Below are positions 1 through 13,152 of a stretch of 64,000 bases of DNA, piece after piece; the stretch's first letter is position 1, and each line of letters starts with the position of its first letter. The position numbers and the translations under genes are program-made. The stretch comes from Calliopsis andreniformis. Taxonomy: Eukaryota; Arthropoda; Insecta; Hymenoptera; Andrenidae. Under the pieces are notes generated by a model. That model was not told where the DNA came from and did not search any database. It worked only from the letters and a program-made list of their open reading frames with translations. The stretch is taken from contig NC_135064.1 of the NCBI RefSeq assembly GCF_051401765.1, positions 28,308,001 to 28,372,000 of the forward strand. The letters are read 5' to 3'.

Positions 1-1170
1 AACATTACAGCTCTCCAAACCACGCGATATTTAAGCTTCTTTGGTTCCCTTCGAAAAGACTAGGGTCGTCATTTATGACGAGATGAGGAGCTCCCCTGTT
101 GGACAGTGATTCGGCGGTTCTCCAAATCTTTGTTCCGCGACGGATCACAAATTGTCTCCTGTTACACGCGTCGTTCTCGTCAGGAGAGAAAGAGAAGCCT
201 CGCGAGGTCGAGGATTCCTCGCTTTTACGGATCCATCGTTAGTCGTCCCATTCGCACCTGCAGCATCACCGTTCATTGTGCACCTGTCATGTTTCACACC
301 CTTAAAACAACAATTGGCGTTGACCCGGCAGGATTACTCGTCGAGCGGGACGAAGGGAGCTCGGCCGCACTCTGCGTCATTTACCACTCTCCATCGGCTT
401 GCCAGAGTCCGAAAAATCGTCGATTTATTTATTTATTTGCCTAGGAACGAGGCAACGGATTGACCGTGGACGCCAGAAAGCCAGGAATCGTCCATTCAGG
501 TGCTGTGTTTACTCTGGCAACCCTGAATAAAGATCATCCATGTCATTGGAGTAAAGTCGTGGCGGAAGGGATCGGGAATGTGTCGACAGGGGTGACGTAG
601 AGAAACATAGGGAGGAATAGTAAAGGGAACGACCTGTTAGGTTAGACAGTTTCGTCTGAAAATGAGCTCTTTAATTTTGGTCAATTTCTTTATTTGGCTC
701 GTGGAAAAAGTTTCTAAGCAAATGCCTGATCAATCGTTACTAAAATATATGATGCTGAGACATCGTCATAAATTAAAGGTTCTTCTTCATTCCAGAATAG
801 AAAATTGGAAACTAGAGTATATAATGTACACTACAAGTAAAAGTGTACGAGTAATAGATGTGTTTGTTGAACCACCCCACGAGCTCTGTTTGCCCTGCCA
901 ACTTTAGCAATGCAATCCAAGCTATTTATGTCCACCGAGAAAATACGAAACACCCTAGCGATAGAACGGTTCGCTGCTCGAGATCTCCATTGATTCTCGC
1001 GAAGAATCTCGACTTCGCCTTCAACTTGTTCAAAGAAAAGTCCTGGGACAAGGACAGAAGGTGGCTGGAGAAGGGTTTATTTGTGGAGCAAACAGAAAAT
1101 GCGAGCGCGAGGCGTCGGTCGATGCGGAAAGGGCCGCGAGTCGAAAACAAGGAAGACGCTCGCTCGGATC

Positions 1171-1190
1171 CTTCTCCTTCTCCTTCTCCT
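1171..1190 (+). repeat. Short CTTCTC microsatellite, 3 units
   Basis: Three perfect hexamers plus CT. It lies inside a polypyrimidine run with no apparent coding role. Confidence 0.7.
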
Positions 1191-2608
1191 CGGAAGGGCT
1201 GCCGCGGTTCATTGTTTATCTTCGAAGCCGCAACAGAATATTCTTTCGCGAGAGGCAGGTTGGTGCGGACGCCCTATCCTCTTTGCAATCGCGCTTTGAC
1301 AGTCGCTGACGAGTCCATCAGCCGAGAGTATTTGCATCTTTACGAGCTGGCTGCGTTCTCGTGGCCGCACCTGTACGACCACCACAGAACGACCGATGTC
1401 TGTCTTCGGGCGATGCTTTAACCTGGTTCAACCGACGCTCCTCCGTCTCTCTAGTCACTTCCACCGCCTCCCTCGCTTTGTTTCTCCACCTCGGCCGACG
1501 TCTAAGCGGCTTTATTTTCTCCTTTCTCGTTATCCGCCCTCGGAACCCATTCTCTTCTTATCGTTTCGATTTTTCAGCCCTTTGACGACCCTCAGGGTTC
1601 CTACGCGGGACTAGTTCCGCTCCGTACTCCGATTTGCGATTGTAACAATAACTCGAATTCTCAAGCAGTGGGTTACCGTGAGAAATATTCGGACTCGTTC
1701 TTCGGGGAGTCGTTAAGATTGAAAGGAAGTCGAGTTTGCAGTATGGATCGGGCAAAGCCTCAATATCCGGAATAGGCATATAAGTATCATTGCATAATAA
1801 GGATGTAATATTGTAAGGTGCGAATTGAAAGGCCCGAAACAGGTGACAGTTTCTGAGACGTTTCGTGGGAAAGGTTCTAGGATGGGATCGAGTGGCGTTC
1901 GTGTGGACGCGTTTCCAGTCTCGCAGATCGAACTCTCTCGTACGTTGCGCTAGAATTAAGCAATAATCGAGCCGACTGATTACATTCAGAGTCTCCCATC
2001 GATTAAGCCGTTGCTCAGACAGCGGCAATACAAAATTATGTTGTGGAATAACGATCCCTTGGTATACCACGCAGTTTCTTTTGATAGAAACCATAAATCG
2101 TGGCAGCACGAGTTCATCGTAGATTTTTCCACGGTAGTACCAGCTAATAACGATAATTTCCAATCAGTATGTATTGCTGCCACTCCGGCCGACTGAAAGC
2201 TCGCCGTATTACGCGTTGATCATCGTGTGCGTTCAATTTCCGTCCCATAATTAGGCGAGGCACCGATATTCCACATAAACAAATAAACCGCATTAAGGCG
2301 AGCGAGTAACAGTGGATGGGAAGAAGTTTCCTTGCGGTTCAGAAGAGAACCGCTCTCAGGAGGGAGTTTTATGGCCCTCGGATTGATTTACGCGGGATCC
2401 AGGGGACGGGCTTGGAAAATCGGCCATTTCGCGCTGATTCTCGATCCATCAGCGTTGACTGCCGCATTAATGATCCTGCTGGATGTCACTGGCATGCTCG
2501 AGAGACGGACAAAGAGAGCAGCGAGAGACAGGAAAGAGGAAGAGGAGAGAGAGGTTAGCAAGTACCGTCGAGTATCCACTCGAAAGAGCTGGGTGGGCTA
2601 ATTAGCGC

Positions 2609-2621
2609 GTTGCCTGGCAAC
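2609..2621. promoter_or_regulatory. RFX X-box-like palindrome
   Basis: GTTGCC-T-GGCAAC is a perfect 6+1+6 inverted repeat. It resembles the RFX-family X-box (GTTGCC, short spacer, GGCAAC), which marks ciliary and sensory-neuron genes in insects. The spacer is one base, not the usual two. A homeodomain-type TAATTAG lies just upstream, at 2599-2605. No gene start is visible nearby, so function is only suggested by the motif. Confidence 0.3.
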
Positions 2622-5600
2622 CGAACGACGAGTACGATCTGCACTTTACTCCGTTTCAGTCGCTCCTCTCTTACTTTTCATCCCAGTACTATCCACCTTT
2701 TTCTCCCACCTATCTTGGCTTTTCCTTTTTCCTTAGACTTCTGTGACTCTATCCTGGTCTGCCTTATCAGAATCCTCGATTCCGACAAGACTTCCAGAGA
2801 TGCTTCGATGGACGCGATCAAGACTGCGAGTATTTCTCCAGCTGTATACGCGAGGAAAATTATTCACGGAAATTTATGCTGAACTTACGAGAGTAGAACG
2901 CAAAACTGGAAACTGAATTACTAGAGCATGCTCGAGGTGTGGTAACAACGTTCTTAAAAAGCAACAGTTTCTGATATTAGTCATGACTCTGAACAAGTGC
3001 TCTAATGTCCCGTAAGATTTGCTTGTAATACATGAGTAATGCTTGTTAAAGGTTAACGGCTAGTCAAATATCACTCCAAGATCACGAACTGTCTGAAGCA
3101 AAGTGAGTACAGCTATTCATCACATAGGGAAACAATGGAGGATTTCTGCTGAGCGAAAATGTCGATAGGGAATTGTGCGAATCATTCGTCACGAGTAATA
3201 AAACGTTAAGTAAGATACCGATCACTCCCAATTTCATTCGAAGCATTTTTACTTTCTCGAACGTGACGTTACCAAGTCTCTTGCGTTTCGAGTGCTTAGA
3301 ACTCTCACTCGACAACCTTACTTGCCTCCTCAGCTCAAGGGAAGCGTCTCCGTTAACCCATAAATGAAATGTGTATCTTGGTTACGTTAAACTGACGTCA
3401 CAGGTCTGTTCGAATTCAGAAAGAACACTTTCCATTCTCCCGACCAAAAATCATTTCTGATTAATCGCGTTTCATCAAGCCTCGGCGCGGCGTTTCTCTG
3501 TGTAAGTGGCCGTCCCATCGACGCTTCCATTTCGACTCGGAACGGTGGCAAAGAATAAGGTTTCAGAGGAATCTCTCTTTGGAGTCTCCTCCCGTGGCAT
3601 CCGCTCGTCTGTTTTGTCGGCACTTCAAGCTGTGAAATTGCTCCGACTTATCATTCGAGCTAACGAGTCCCTAACCGTCTTCACACTTCACACTCTCCTC
3701 GCTCTGTCTATTCTCTGCGTCTTCCTCCCAGTGGCGTAGAATGCAGAGGAATGCGTCGCGTCGGTCCTTCGAACCTCGAGGTATCTTTGTGCTCTGAGAC
3801 ACGTTTGGATCATAAATTTATAATTCCGAAAATTTGAGAATTCATTGCCTCTGCTTATATTCCATATTAACACTTCAATGGTCTATACTTCGCATAAGAT
3901 GCAGTCTACAGTGACACTAAGAACCTGGGCTTGAAGCTTTTTTGTCGACAATAAATTCGCATTTACCTTTTCGATAACATCTCGAATCCAATCACTCCAC
4001 CGAAGACCCAAAGTTCCATGCGTGCTCGAGTTGGACCCACAGTCCCACCGCTTAACCGCGACTGCATCGTTGAGGAGCCACAAAAGAAACAGCAAAGGGA
4101 CAGAAAGGTAGCAGCGACAGGAAAATGGAATTATCGCGTGTAGCCAGAGAATTCTTCGCGACCGCAAAAGTAGCAGGGCAAAATTGCCGTGTGGACGTAT
4201 CTGGCGCCATTGCTTCTGCTCGATCGAGAAAGAATCCTCGGCGAAGCTTGTCACCTTGTGGAACGCCGGTGGTTTCGAGGGATGCCCGACCAGCAATCGC
4301 CTGTAATTTGCGCCTCGGCCGACATCGATGGCGTTCATTGTTGTCCTATCCCGAATCCTTTCGACGCGCACGCACACGCGCCGACGCCGGAGACACGTCT
4401 TTTCTAAATTCACCTTCGAGACGTATCCCCTGGATCGAAGGTGGATGGTCGTCCTGCTCGGCAGATAAAAATGATACGTTCGATCGAACGGGATCGATCG
4501 GAGACTCCTTTTGTGAGGGACTTTTGTGGCGGGGCACCGAGTGCGGGGTAGGAGAATACGCGATTACGCAGCCAGCTCGGGATAATTTGAAACGATTATG
4601 TCGGCACTGTCGAGATAATGGAGCACGTCCACGATGAATCGATGCTCAGGAGCTGCGTTGTTAACGGCTGCGCTTCAATGGGCCACGTATTTTTACGCGC
4701 CGCGCGTCTTTCGAAATTTTTAACGGACAACTCATTTCAAATTCGAGATCTTTACTTTTGAGTGCGACGCTATTAAGGAAGGTGCATTTGTCTCTTTTCT
4801 TTTCCCATGACTGTTCTTATAGCGTCACAAGTAGTTGCTATACTCTCCTCAAGGAATAAGAATTGATGGATCCATCAGACACTGATGATCTTTGAAACGT
4901 TTGTCTAGACGTCACAGTATCTGACACACTTTTTCTTTATAGCGAATAGTAGAATAGGGTCCTATGTGAATACGAGAAGGCTTGATTCATACATCAAGCG
5001 TATTCATCAAATCTTGATTACCTCGCTAAAAACTTCAAAAGAGCCGCGAAACTTCTTGCCATCGCGAAAACGTCCGCTTCCTAAACCGCGTCTCTGTCTC
5101 GTTCCCTTCACTGGACGGCCATTGGCGGTCGGCAAAACAGCCCGAAAACAGCTGCACGTCTAGAAATAACGTACGAGAAGTTAATAAATGCCATCTGCGA
5201 AATATCGCCTTCGGGGAACGTCAAAGCATCTTCATAAACGTCGATCCGCTAGTCACAGCCGTCGCCGCGTCCACGTCAAGTCTGTTTTCCGCGAAATCAT
5301 TGATTGGGTCGCATTTCCGTTACTCACCTCCTCGATTAACTTTGGGATTATGCTGGATACCGATAGCCGGTTGCAGGGAACAGTTATTAGGAGCAGCGAA
5401 ACGTTCTCCAGCAACTGTCGCTGACTACGTGACATTGAAAATACCCGGTTGTCTCGTTGGCGATCCTTTGGTAATCATTAATCACCAATTCCTTTTACCT
5501 TGTCGACGCTCGGTGCATCGGACGACACGTTCAACGCTTCCTTCAATAGGTACATACTGGTTGATTCAAGAATTCATGGTCAAGGAGGATCGCGGAGTTT

Positions 5601-7863
5601 TATTTTGAAAAATTGATCTTTTTTGGTGTCTAAGAAGCTGTCACAGAAACATGAAAATAGTAAAATAGAGACAGCAAAGATATTTCTACTCGTAATCGTA
5701 GAACACTTTAAACAGTTGTCATCGTCTAACAGGAATTTCAGCAGGGAATTTTAGTTTTGCATGTTCCTGTAGCGAACTGACATCCGGCCGAGGAACCGTC
5801 GGATAAGTCTCTCAGCTCCGTTACATTAAAAGCTTATTCATCGTGTGTCGACATTGTCAACCGTTTTCATCGTGACGGCTGAAACTTCAAGGGGTTTTAA
5901 TTGCGCGAAGGTCGCGCTTCGGCTGCTCAATCGTCCCCGATGACTGTCGACAATCGGATGTTACTGTGACGCGCGTCCTCGTAGAAGCGACAAGAGTGAC
6001 GTAACGACTCTGACAATGAAACCTAGCAGGAGGAAAGGGAGAAGGAGAGGGAGAGAAATGCGGTGCAGGATCCCGTGGATCGCGTGGTTTCGTGTCCGTC
6101 TTCCAGCTGTCGACCGTCCTCCACGACTGCCTCCTTTCGAAACGCCGATCGGTTCACGATTTCTTATTCTCATTCTTATTATTACGACTGTCCCTCCTCT
6201 TCCTCTCCTTCCGCGGCTGACCTTTCCGATTTCGTGCGACAGAACACGTCGACTTGACGCCGCGACCTCCTCTTCTCTGAACCGATCGACCTTAACCAGT
6301 TACTTGAATAACCTCTGCCTAATCTCATCACGCGATCTTCGCTCGTTCAATGTCGTATCGCTGAAAACAACGAATTTCTTTTTCGATTACAAGTGTGGTC
6401 TGGTACCTGCAATTTGAAGGAGACGAGCTTTCATAAATTCAAGGTTTTATAAAATATTGTTTCATTGGAGAGAATTTGAAGGATTTTCTAAATACAGTAG
6501 TTCCTTCGTAAGAGGGCCTTAAAATCGGGCACAGGATCGCCACTTTGAATTCGTCAAGTCTCGCCACAAATTACGTCGGAACGTTCCATTAAAATCCAAG
6601 ACAGAAGAAAATTACCATGAAAGCTGGAGATTTGGGCGCGGACACGTCCTTCTAGACGCGACGTTCACAATTTTGCGTGATCAGTCGCGGATCGATCGTC
6701 CATCTAGGACAAGCCTAGGTGGGGTGAGCAGAACGATGATTAGGACGCCGTTTAAAGACACACATCATCTACTAGGAGCGATATCCTCGAGGAATGGAGA
6801 AAGACAAGATTAGAATAATGGTGGTCGTGGTGAGTGGCGGTGGTCGTTTGGGCCGTTTTAGAGAGAATAGTTTAAACTGTTTAACATAATAGCTAGCGCA
6901 GCCATGCACTGGACATCGCTCCGATTCGGAGACCCAACAATTTCGCTCGACTGTTCTCTAATGTCAACAGATTAGCTGTAATAGTGAAATTACACGTTCG
7001 CGTAATATCTCACATATGGAGTCACGTCGTCTCTCCCGTAATCCTCCTGATCGCGCCGCTCTGCTCTTCCTTCTCCATCGTTCAGCCCTCTCGAGCTTGC
7101 ACTCGTCCTGTCCCCTCGACGGTCCAACCGAGATTTTGGTAATGCTAGGGTTAGTCTTTATACCCGGGACCGAGAGGTCAAACGGCTTTACCAGCCAGAT
7201 TACATGCATTATTTTTGCGCTCGACCACGCTCTCTTTCTCCGCGACGATGAAATGACCGGTAATTCGAGCGGGACCGGGATCCTCTTTCGTTCCTCTTGC
7301 CATAAACAGATTTAGAGACAATCTGTCGCGACAGGCGTGCAGATCGACGCAAAATCCTTCACCATATTCACGATAAGCACTTGAAAGTCCATCGTACGAG
7401 TTCTCAGTAATTTTTCAATACACGTTTAACCGTAGCGCAATCGAACGTGCTTCGATAAGCTTCAGTGGAGGTACTCTCACTTTCGCTGGTGTTGGTCGAA
7501 AGTGCGAATACCATTGTTGGAGCGCATCGGAGCATTAAGAGACTGTTATATGAAGTAACTCCTTGGGACAGTATTCTTTTTTCAATCTTCGAGCTAATAA
7601 GGGTGAAGTAACGATTATTTAACGCTGAGCTCGACGTTAACTGGATTACCGTTGCGCAGCGCGCTATGTCGGTTACGCTGAAACTCATTTCCGTGTAAAT
7701 AATGTGCAATCAAAATTCTTCAAGTACGTTCAAGCAGCAGGAAAATTCCTTAAACCCGTTTCCACCCGCGTCAGTCGAACAGTCGGATAGTTGTCGAAGG
7801 GTGGTCGAAACGTCGAAACGGATCGTGGAACGTGACGCGACTCTTTTGATCGCGCTGAAATGC

Positions 7864-7912
7864 AGGAAGGAAGGAGAGACGGAAGAGTATCGGGAGGGAG
7901 GAAGGAAGGAAA
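7864..7912 (+). repeat. Interrupted GGAA microsatellite
   Basis: Two perfect AGGAAGGAAGG-type blocks (7864-7874 and 7897-7912) are separated by a degenerate purine-rich stretch. This looks like a decayed tetranucleotide repeat. Confidence 0.6.
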
Positions 7913-10900
7913 CAGTGTACTCCCTGGATAATAATGATCTCAGGATCGACGGATGACGTAGGACGGAGTCCCCGAGGGGACCCAGCAGCGGTTCATCCAT
8001 TGTTACGCTATCTCTCCCATTCTGCCTCGCGTTTAATGCATAATCTATTACGGGCTTTTAACAATGCGAACCACCTCGCCGACGCGGCCACCGCTCGCCT
8101 CTTCATCCAAGGGTCCCGGCGAATCGATCTTCCGCGGCTCGCACCCTCATATTTCACGAATGTTTTGACGTCTGCTTCGTAAGCATCCGTCCTAAGGGTG
8201 AATCGGTCACGAGACCCGTCTCCCATTTGAGGGGTTGCTGCGGGGAATTGAACGATTCACAACCACGATGCCATTCGATGCTAGGCCTCTGCTGGAAACT
8301 GGGCTAGCCATCGTGACTGCTTCCTGCAAGCAATTTTCTGGTGCAAGGAGTAACCTATTCTTGGAGAAAGTGAACAGAGTTATAGATTTTATAAAACGAT
8401 TGTAAGCTACTGTTCCTTGACCGGTGAGGACTTCCAACACTATGTCAAAGTTCATGTTTCACAATAGAATCGAGAAGCAAGAAAAATGTGAAGAAGACTA
8501 TTGACTGGATTCCTTGATCAAGACTTGAATTCTTATTTTTGTTATCTGAAGAAACTGAGCACCTACCTCATATACTTACATGCTTGTTATACAATTTACT
8601 ATTTCCTGAAAAAGACAGAAAGAACGCCTTTATGTACGATACTGTCACTGAATATGTATATCGTAAAGTGCATTGGCCTTGGAGTCCTGCCAATAGATTA
8701 ATAGCCAGTGAGTGATCCTCGAGATTTCGTGAGTATATATCGCATTACGGGAAATGACGTGTCAGAATCTTCGAATGACTTCGCGAAGAAGAGGTTGCAG
8801 GGACGAGCAGGAAGAAAGACGGAGATGGAAAAGGGAACAAAGGTGAAGAGTGAAGGAAGATGGTAAAGAAGCATTCGGGATCGTATAATCACTCTTTCTT
8901 CGGTGATGCGTCCTTTCTCTTCGCTTGGATCACTTATCCTCTTGGATCCCTTGAATTTCGTTATACAACAATTTCCGGTTGCCATTGGACCCGACTCTGA
9001 AAGGGATCTCGTAAAATTTACGAAGCCACGTAACGAAGGAATCATTAGTAGGTGTAACCGGATCGAGAACTCATTTCGAGTAATTTCATCAGCAAGTATT
9101 AAAGCAGATTATTCGAAAGATTACTCCAGAAGATACTTTCCATTTTAAACACGATAATTAATCGTTGCAAACTACGTAAATCTTACGTACACGTGCGAGT
9201 AGTCACGCCAAACCATTAACAGCCGCTCACAAAAGCTAAAGGCTCCGTATCTAATGGGTATACTTTTAATGACTTTTCAGCAAGTCAAATAAAATGCCAA
9301 TAAATCGACATATGCGCGCATTCGCTTTGTTTCGGAGCTGTACGTTTGTCGTGGTCAAGGAAGAGCCGCTGCTGAGGCGTGACGACGATTATTCTGACAA
9401 GCAAATGATCAATTACCGTGGAACGACAACGACGACCAATCAGCGTCGAATTATGACGACACCGCGACGAGTGATCTCGGTTTTCCAACAACCAGTCGCC
9501 ACTCTTAACGTCACTGATTCCTTCGAGAGGCTCTACTCGAGGCACCTCTTTGCCTGTTGCGTGCAAGTGACTTCGATCGTCGGATCGCCTCGGGGGGACC
9601 CGCATGGCGTACCTACAACAGGGCTATTTTGTAAGCTGCTCGTCGATAAGCCGGTTAAATTATGCCGTTACCTCGACAAATCTTTTCGCTATGCGATGTA
9701 ACTGGGTCGCTTCCTGTGTTGCGTCGGACACCTACCCTGTCTCGGCCGCCTTGATAACTTCGGACGAAAATTACGGGCTGCGTTTAACAAGGAAATTCTT
9801 GACCCGGTTTTAGCTTTCTCGGAAATGGACGCGTGTTTACAAGCTTCAGACACTTCCTTCGATCAATTGCTGGATGACCTCGGCCAACCTGGAGTAGCTA
9901 ATTACTGCTTGCCGAATAGAAACTCTCTGGTGATAAGTAAAAAACGAAAAGAGAAAAGCATCAACTTTATCTACATTGTCTAATTCCCTTCCGAAGTTCC
10001 AACGAATATTCCAACATCGCAGCAACGAACGTGCAACAGCAGAGATCCTTCATCTATTGCAAGCTCTGAAGCTAGCTTGCGTCGCACTGTTACGAAGGAA
10101 GTACGCAAACTGCGTGTAGAATATTCGGGTAGCAAGTGCCGGGGGTTCCGCTCGGTTTCCATCGACCCGTATCAATCTCTTCCGCGTATCCGTGCGGGGA
10201 TCGACGGGGCTGCTCGGATTATCGCGGCTCTTCGTCATTAGAGAGCCGCCGAGGTCACACCTGGCGCCCCCAGCTACGGGCCTGGCTTAACCTAATGGCG
10301 CGGCAGATGCGGATCATCGCGTTCCTTCTTCCCGAATCTTCATAAATATCCGATCGATATATAAATGTGTCTACAGCTCGCCTCAGGGCTCGGGCTAGCT
10401 CTCGTTTTTTCGAGATCCTATTCCCGAGATCGGACTCCCGCGCTCGACCGCCCTCCAGGTTTCGATCGATTCCTTCGATCGACGAAACAACCGGGGCCAC
10501 AATTTCGTTCGATGTATAGATTAGAACCAGGCAGATCGTTCCTAGCGTCTCTTTATTCTCGGAAGAATGTTAAGGACAGTGGACTCCCTTGGGTTGCCCA
10601 TTGATTTTAGAGCAGGAATAGGTGAGGAGGAATTTTTGGAGTCAAAATTTGGCAATATCGACAGAGGTATTTTTATTGGAAGCTTAGAAAGTGTTGAATT
10701 AGAAATTCAATGGTTCAGAGACCAGAAGCCACGAATCTTAACTCTGCCCATTAGGACCGAAGCTCGAGCGCATTTTTCCAGCGATCGATTCCAAAGGCAA
10801 CGTGCCGACACGTTAACTGAAGGGTGATCGATGGGTAGATTACTGATCGTTTCACGGATACTGGGAACGAGCGTTCATCGCGCGAGAAGAACGGCAAGAG

Positions 10901-11126
10901 GCAGGAGAGAGGAGCGAGCAGAAAGAGGAAAAAATCCTTTCTCATAGTGGCCACGGCGTACGCGAGGTTCTGGCTCGCGCGCACCGCCAGGAATTTCACC
11001 TACAACCTTTCCACGCGGAGGCTGCGCGTCAAGGTTTGGAGAGGACCTTGTTATTAATCACGACGCTGCCATCTCCCAGAGCAACGCTCGCTCGTTAGCC
11101 AAGGGGTTGGCGGGGTTAGGACACAA

Positions 11127-11161
11127 GGGTGGAGAAGGGGGATGGTCGGGGACCCCGGGGG
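11127..11161 (+). other. G-quadruplex motif
   Basis: Four G runs (11127-11129, 11137-11141, 11148-11151, 11157-11161) are separated by loops of 7, 6 and 5 bases. This satisfies the canonical G3+N1-7 pattern. Two further GGGG runs lie just upstream, at 11103 and 11112. Confidence 0.6.
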
Positions 11162-12536
11162 TGGCCATCTCTTAATTACTTCCGCGCCAATTAACACTGC
11201 CTCGAATAAAGAAGGGGCTACTCGACCGCCAATGGGAGTTCGCTGCTGAAAAAGCCGGTTGCCTCGGAAGCACTCGCTTTCGATTTAATATAGTGGCCTG
11301 CTGGCGCACGTGTGTGCACGACTGTGTGCAGAGGAGTGGTCGGTCACTTTCGCGGAATCGATGATTGTCGGTGACTTGCCTCCTCCACGTCGCGGATTCG
11401 CGCGTCTAATGGCCGATTAAAATGGCCTGCTGTTCGTTTCATGCCGGTTAAGAGGGCCGATCGACAGTTTCGAGAGCTTCTATTGCGCTCAAGTGAGGTG
11501 TGGTAATCGGTGATTGATTTTTTAGGGGATACTATCATTTGCATTGGCTATAACACACGAATATGGGAATTACTTGAAGGAGAAGACGATAACTTATGAT
11601 ATAAAGTAATCTTTAATTGGTTTCGAAAGACTTTGCGAACTCGCGAGGAAATAATTGTCAACTTGGGGATCGATAGCTCGGAAGCTATAAAGCTGATGGC
11701 GCAGAAGCGAGCATCGACGAGTTTAGTGAAACGGAATTTTCTGTGGGATCCGAATCGCGAGTCACCCCTTCGCGGCGCAGGAAGAAAACCCGGTTGATTG
11801 ACTTCCCATGGGACTCCGCTCTTCGAAGAACACAGCTGATCCCTCCTGGCTATCCGGACCCATCCCCCAATCTCTCGCACTCTCCCTCGATCTTTTCGGA
11901 GTCCGCCGAACTTCATTCGGACGTGTCTGGTATACTTGGTTGCTGGTCACGACGACTGCTCGAGTAAATCACGAGACGAAAAGCTTATATCTAGTGGCAA
12001 TCGCGCAACGCTTCGTCCTCGTAGACGTCTCAGATTAACAGCCCAGCGACCCTCTCATATTTTTTCCAGTATCTTCTCGCGCATGATGCATGGCCGGCGC
12101 TATATGGGTCGCTATCGCGAGACACGCGGCAGAGGTCACATTTCGTAGACCTGAGTAGGTATAAACTTATGGGCTAGATAAACATATTCTTCCCTAAAAG
12201 GCGTGATTGTAAGATAGTCTTGGGACATAAACATGGGAACTTGGATACAGTGCTGACGAAGTGCTGTGCATTTTTTCCGAAACACGCGCCTTCTACCCCC
12301 AAGTAGCTTTTTTCTAGGGACTTACCTAGAAGCTTAGAATCCACAGATTTAGCATCGAAAGGAACTCCGAAAGGGTGGCAACCCATTCGGCTCGCCCAAT
12401 CAGGAGGATTCGGTGGTCGCGTAAAGAGGGTGTGTTTACGGTACAATAAAGGTTAGCCGTGTCGCGTATCACAATCAGCGAGGATGAAACAACGCGTGCA
12501 GGCGTAGGTATAGGAGGGGAGCGGGAGCGTTGGGTT

Positions 12537-12566
12537 CAGGATATGGCGATATCACAGGATATGGCG
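12537..12566 (+). repeat. 18-bp tandem repeat, 1.7 copies
   Basis: CAGGATATGGCG occurs at 12537-12548 and again at 12555-12566, giving an 18-bp period. It sits inside the G-rich half of the skewed segment. Confidence 0.6.
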
Positions 12567-12850
12567 GTGGTGCGTGGGTTCAAAGGGGACGGAGCCGCAG
12601 GAGACCGACCGGTGCGGAGCAAGTAGAGGGTGAATCGAGTGTTGAGAGGGTGGGGTGTCGACGAGGCAGCCTGGCGGTTGAAGGAGGGGAGTGTGGTGAG
12701 ACAGAGGGTGGCAGGGGTGGTTGACGGGGGTGAGGATGGCGATTGGCATTTAATTAGCGGCCGGATGACCGCCGCCGCCTCTGGATCAATACGCCGCCCC
12801 CGGGGGCCAGTGTGCAGGAGGCAGCGATCCCCTTTCGACCCTCTCCATCC

Positions 12851-12873
12851 TCTTCCTCCTCTTCCTCCTCTTC
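12851..12873 (+). repeat. 9-bp TCTTCCTCC tandem repeat, 2.6 copies
   Basis: Two complete TCTTCCTCC units plus TCTTC. On the minus strand this produces an artefactual run of glutamates in an open frame, which should not be taken as a protein. Confidence 0.7.
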
Positions 12874-12962
12874 TGGCCTCTTCTCTGCCGCGCCGCGCCT
12901 CACCGTCCTCTGCTCCGTTCCACTCTCTCTCGTCCTCCTACTTTCTGCCACCCCCATCCCAG

Positions 12963-13152
12963 GAACCGAGTAGACCGAACAGAACCGAACTCGTTTGCTC
13001 GCTCCGCGAAACCCTTTTCCATCCCCGGGGTGGACCCTTGGAGAAGGAGGGGGCGAACGAGTGCCTCTGCTGCTCCTTAACCTAGCCTCCTGACCGAACA
13101 CCACACGCGGGGAATATCCGGAAGCACTTGGATAAAATAAAGCGAATCGACG
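12963..13152 (+). other. Candidate non-coding 5' exon
   Basis: A long CT tract ending CCCATCCCAG precedes 12963, and the consensus donor GTAAGT follows ACG at 13152, so a 190-nt exon is plausible. All three frames contain stops (TAG at 12971, TAA at 13078, TAG at 13083). In the frame needed to join the basonuclin-like exon there is another stop at 13138 and no ATG afterwards. It could therefore only be untranslated and could not directly supply the start codon. It might belong to the basonuclin-like gene or to nothing. The evidence is splice-site strength alone. Confidence 0.22.

Larger units (their letters stand above)
1..6400. other. Non-coding DNA, left end
   Basis: No gene is supported here. 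The longest open frames are 187 codons (+, 858-1421) and 201 codons (-, 1558-2163). Both are close to chance length for this composition and match no family I know. GC-rich stretches alternate with AT-rich ones at about 660-850, 2930-3060, 4720-4960 and 5600-5760. Small items include three CTTCTC units (1171-1188), an uninterrupted purine run (2531-2554) and an X-box-like palindrome (2609-2621). Confidence 0.6.
6401..12480. other. Non-coding DNA with purine-rich and G-rich tracts
   Basis: No exon or RNA gene was recognised. Contents include a GGTGG/GTCG-rich stretch (about 6818-6850), interrupted GGAA repeats (7864-7912), AT-rich stretches near 8340-8700 and 11540-11700, and a G-quadruplex motif at 11127-11161. 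An 86-codon frame at 10567-10827 has a protein-like composition but matches nothing I know. Confidence 0.55.
12481..12962 (+). promoter_or_regulatory. GC-skewed segment (G-rich then CT-rich), possible promoter-proximal region
   Basis: From about 12505 to 12735 the + strand is very G-rich, with repeated GGG/GGGG runs. From about 12780 to 12960 it is C/T-rich. It holds a 9-bp CT repeat and ends in a long polypyrimidine tract followed by CAG. Such a sharp skew switch, next to a possible 5' exon, would suit a transcription start or long 3' splice site. No convincing TATA or initiator decides between these. Confidence 0.25.

Noticed and set aside
858..1421. 187-codon plus-strand open frame
   Set aside because: Composition is dominated by Arg/Ser from purine-rich DNA. 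No family resemblance, splice context or promoter.
1558..2163. 201-codon minus-strand open frame
   Set aside because: No recognisable domain or signal. One frame of this length is near expectation for 64 kb of DNA at this composition.
4477..4490. 14-bp palindrome CGTTCGATCGAACG
   Set aside because: About four perfect 14-bp palindromes are expected by chance in 64 kb, so it is not notable alone.
10567..10827. 86-codon plus-strand frame with protein-like composition
   Set aside because: No recognisable motif, no convincing splice sites. A donor-like ATAG-GTGAGG inside it gives the wrong phase to reach the basonuclin-like exon.
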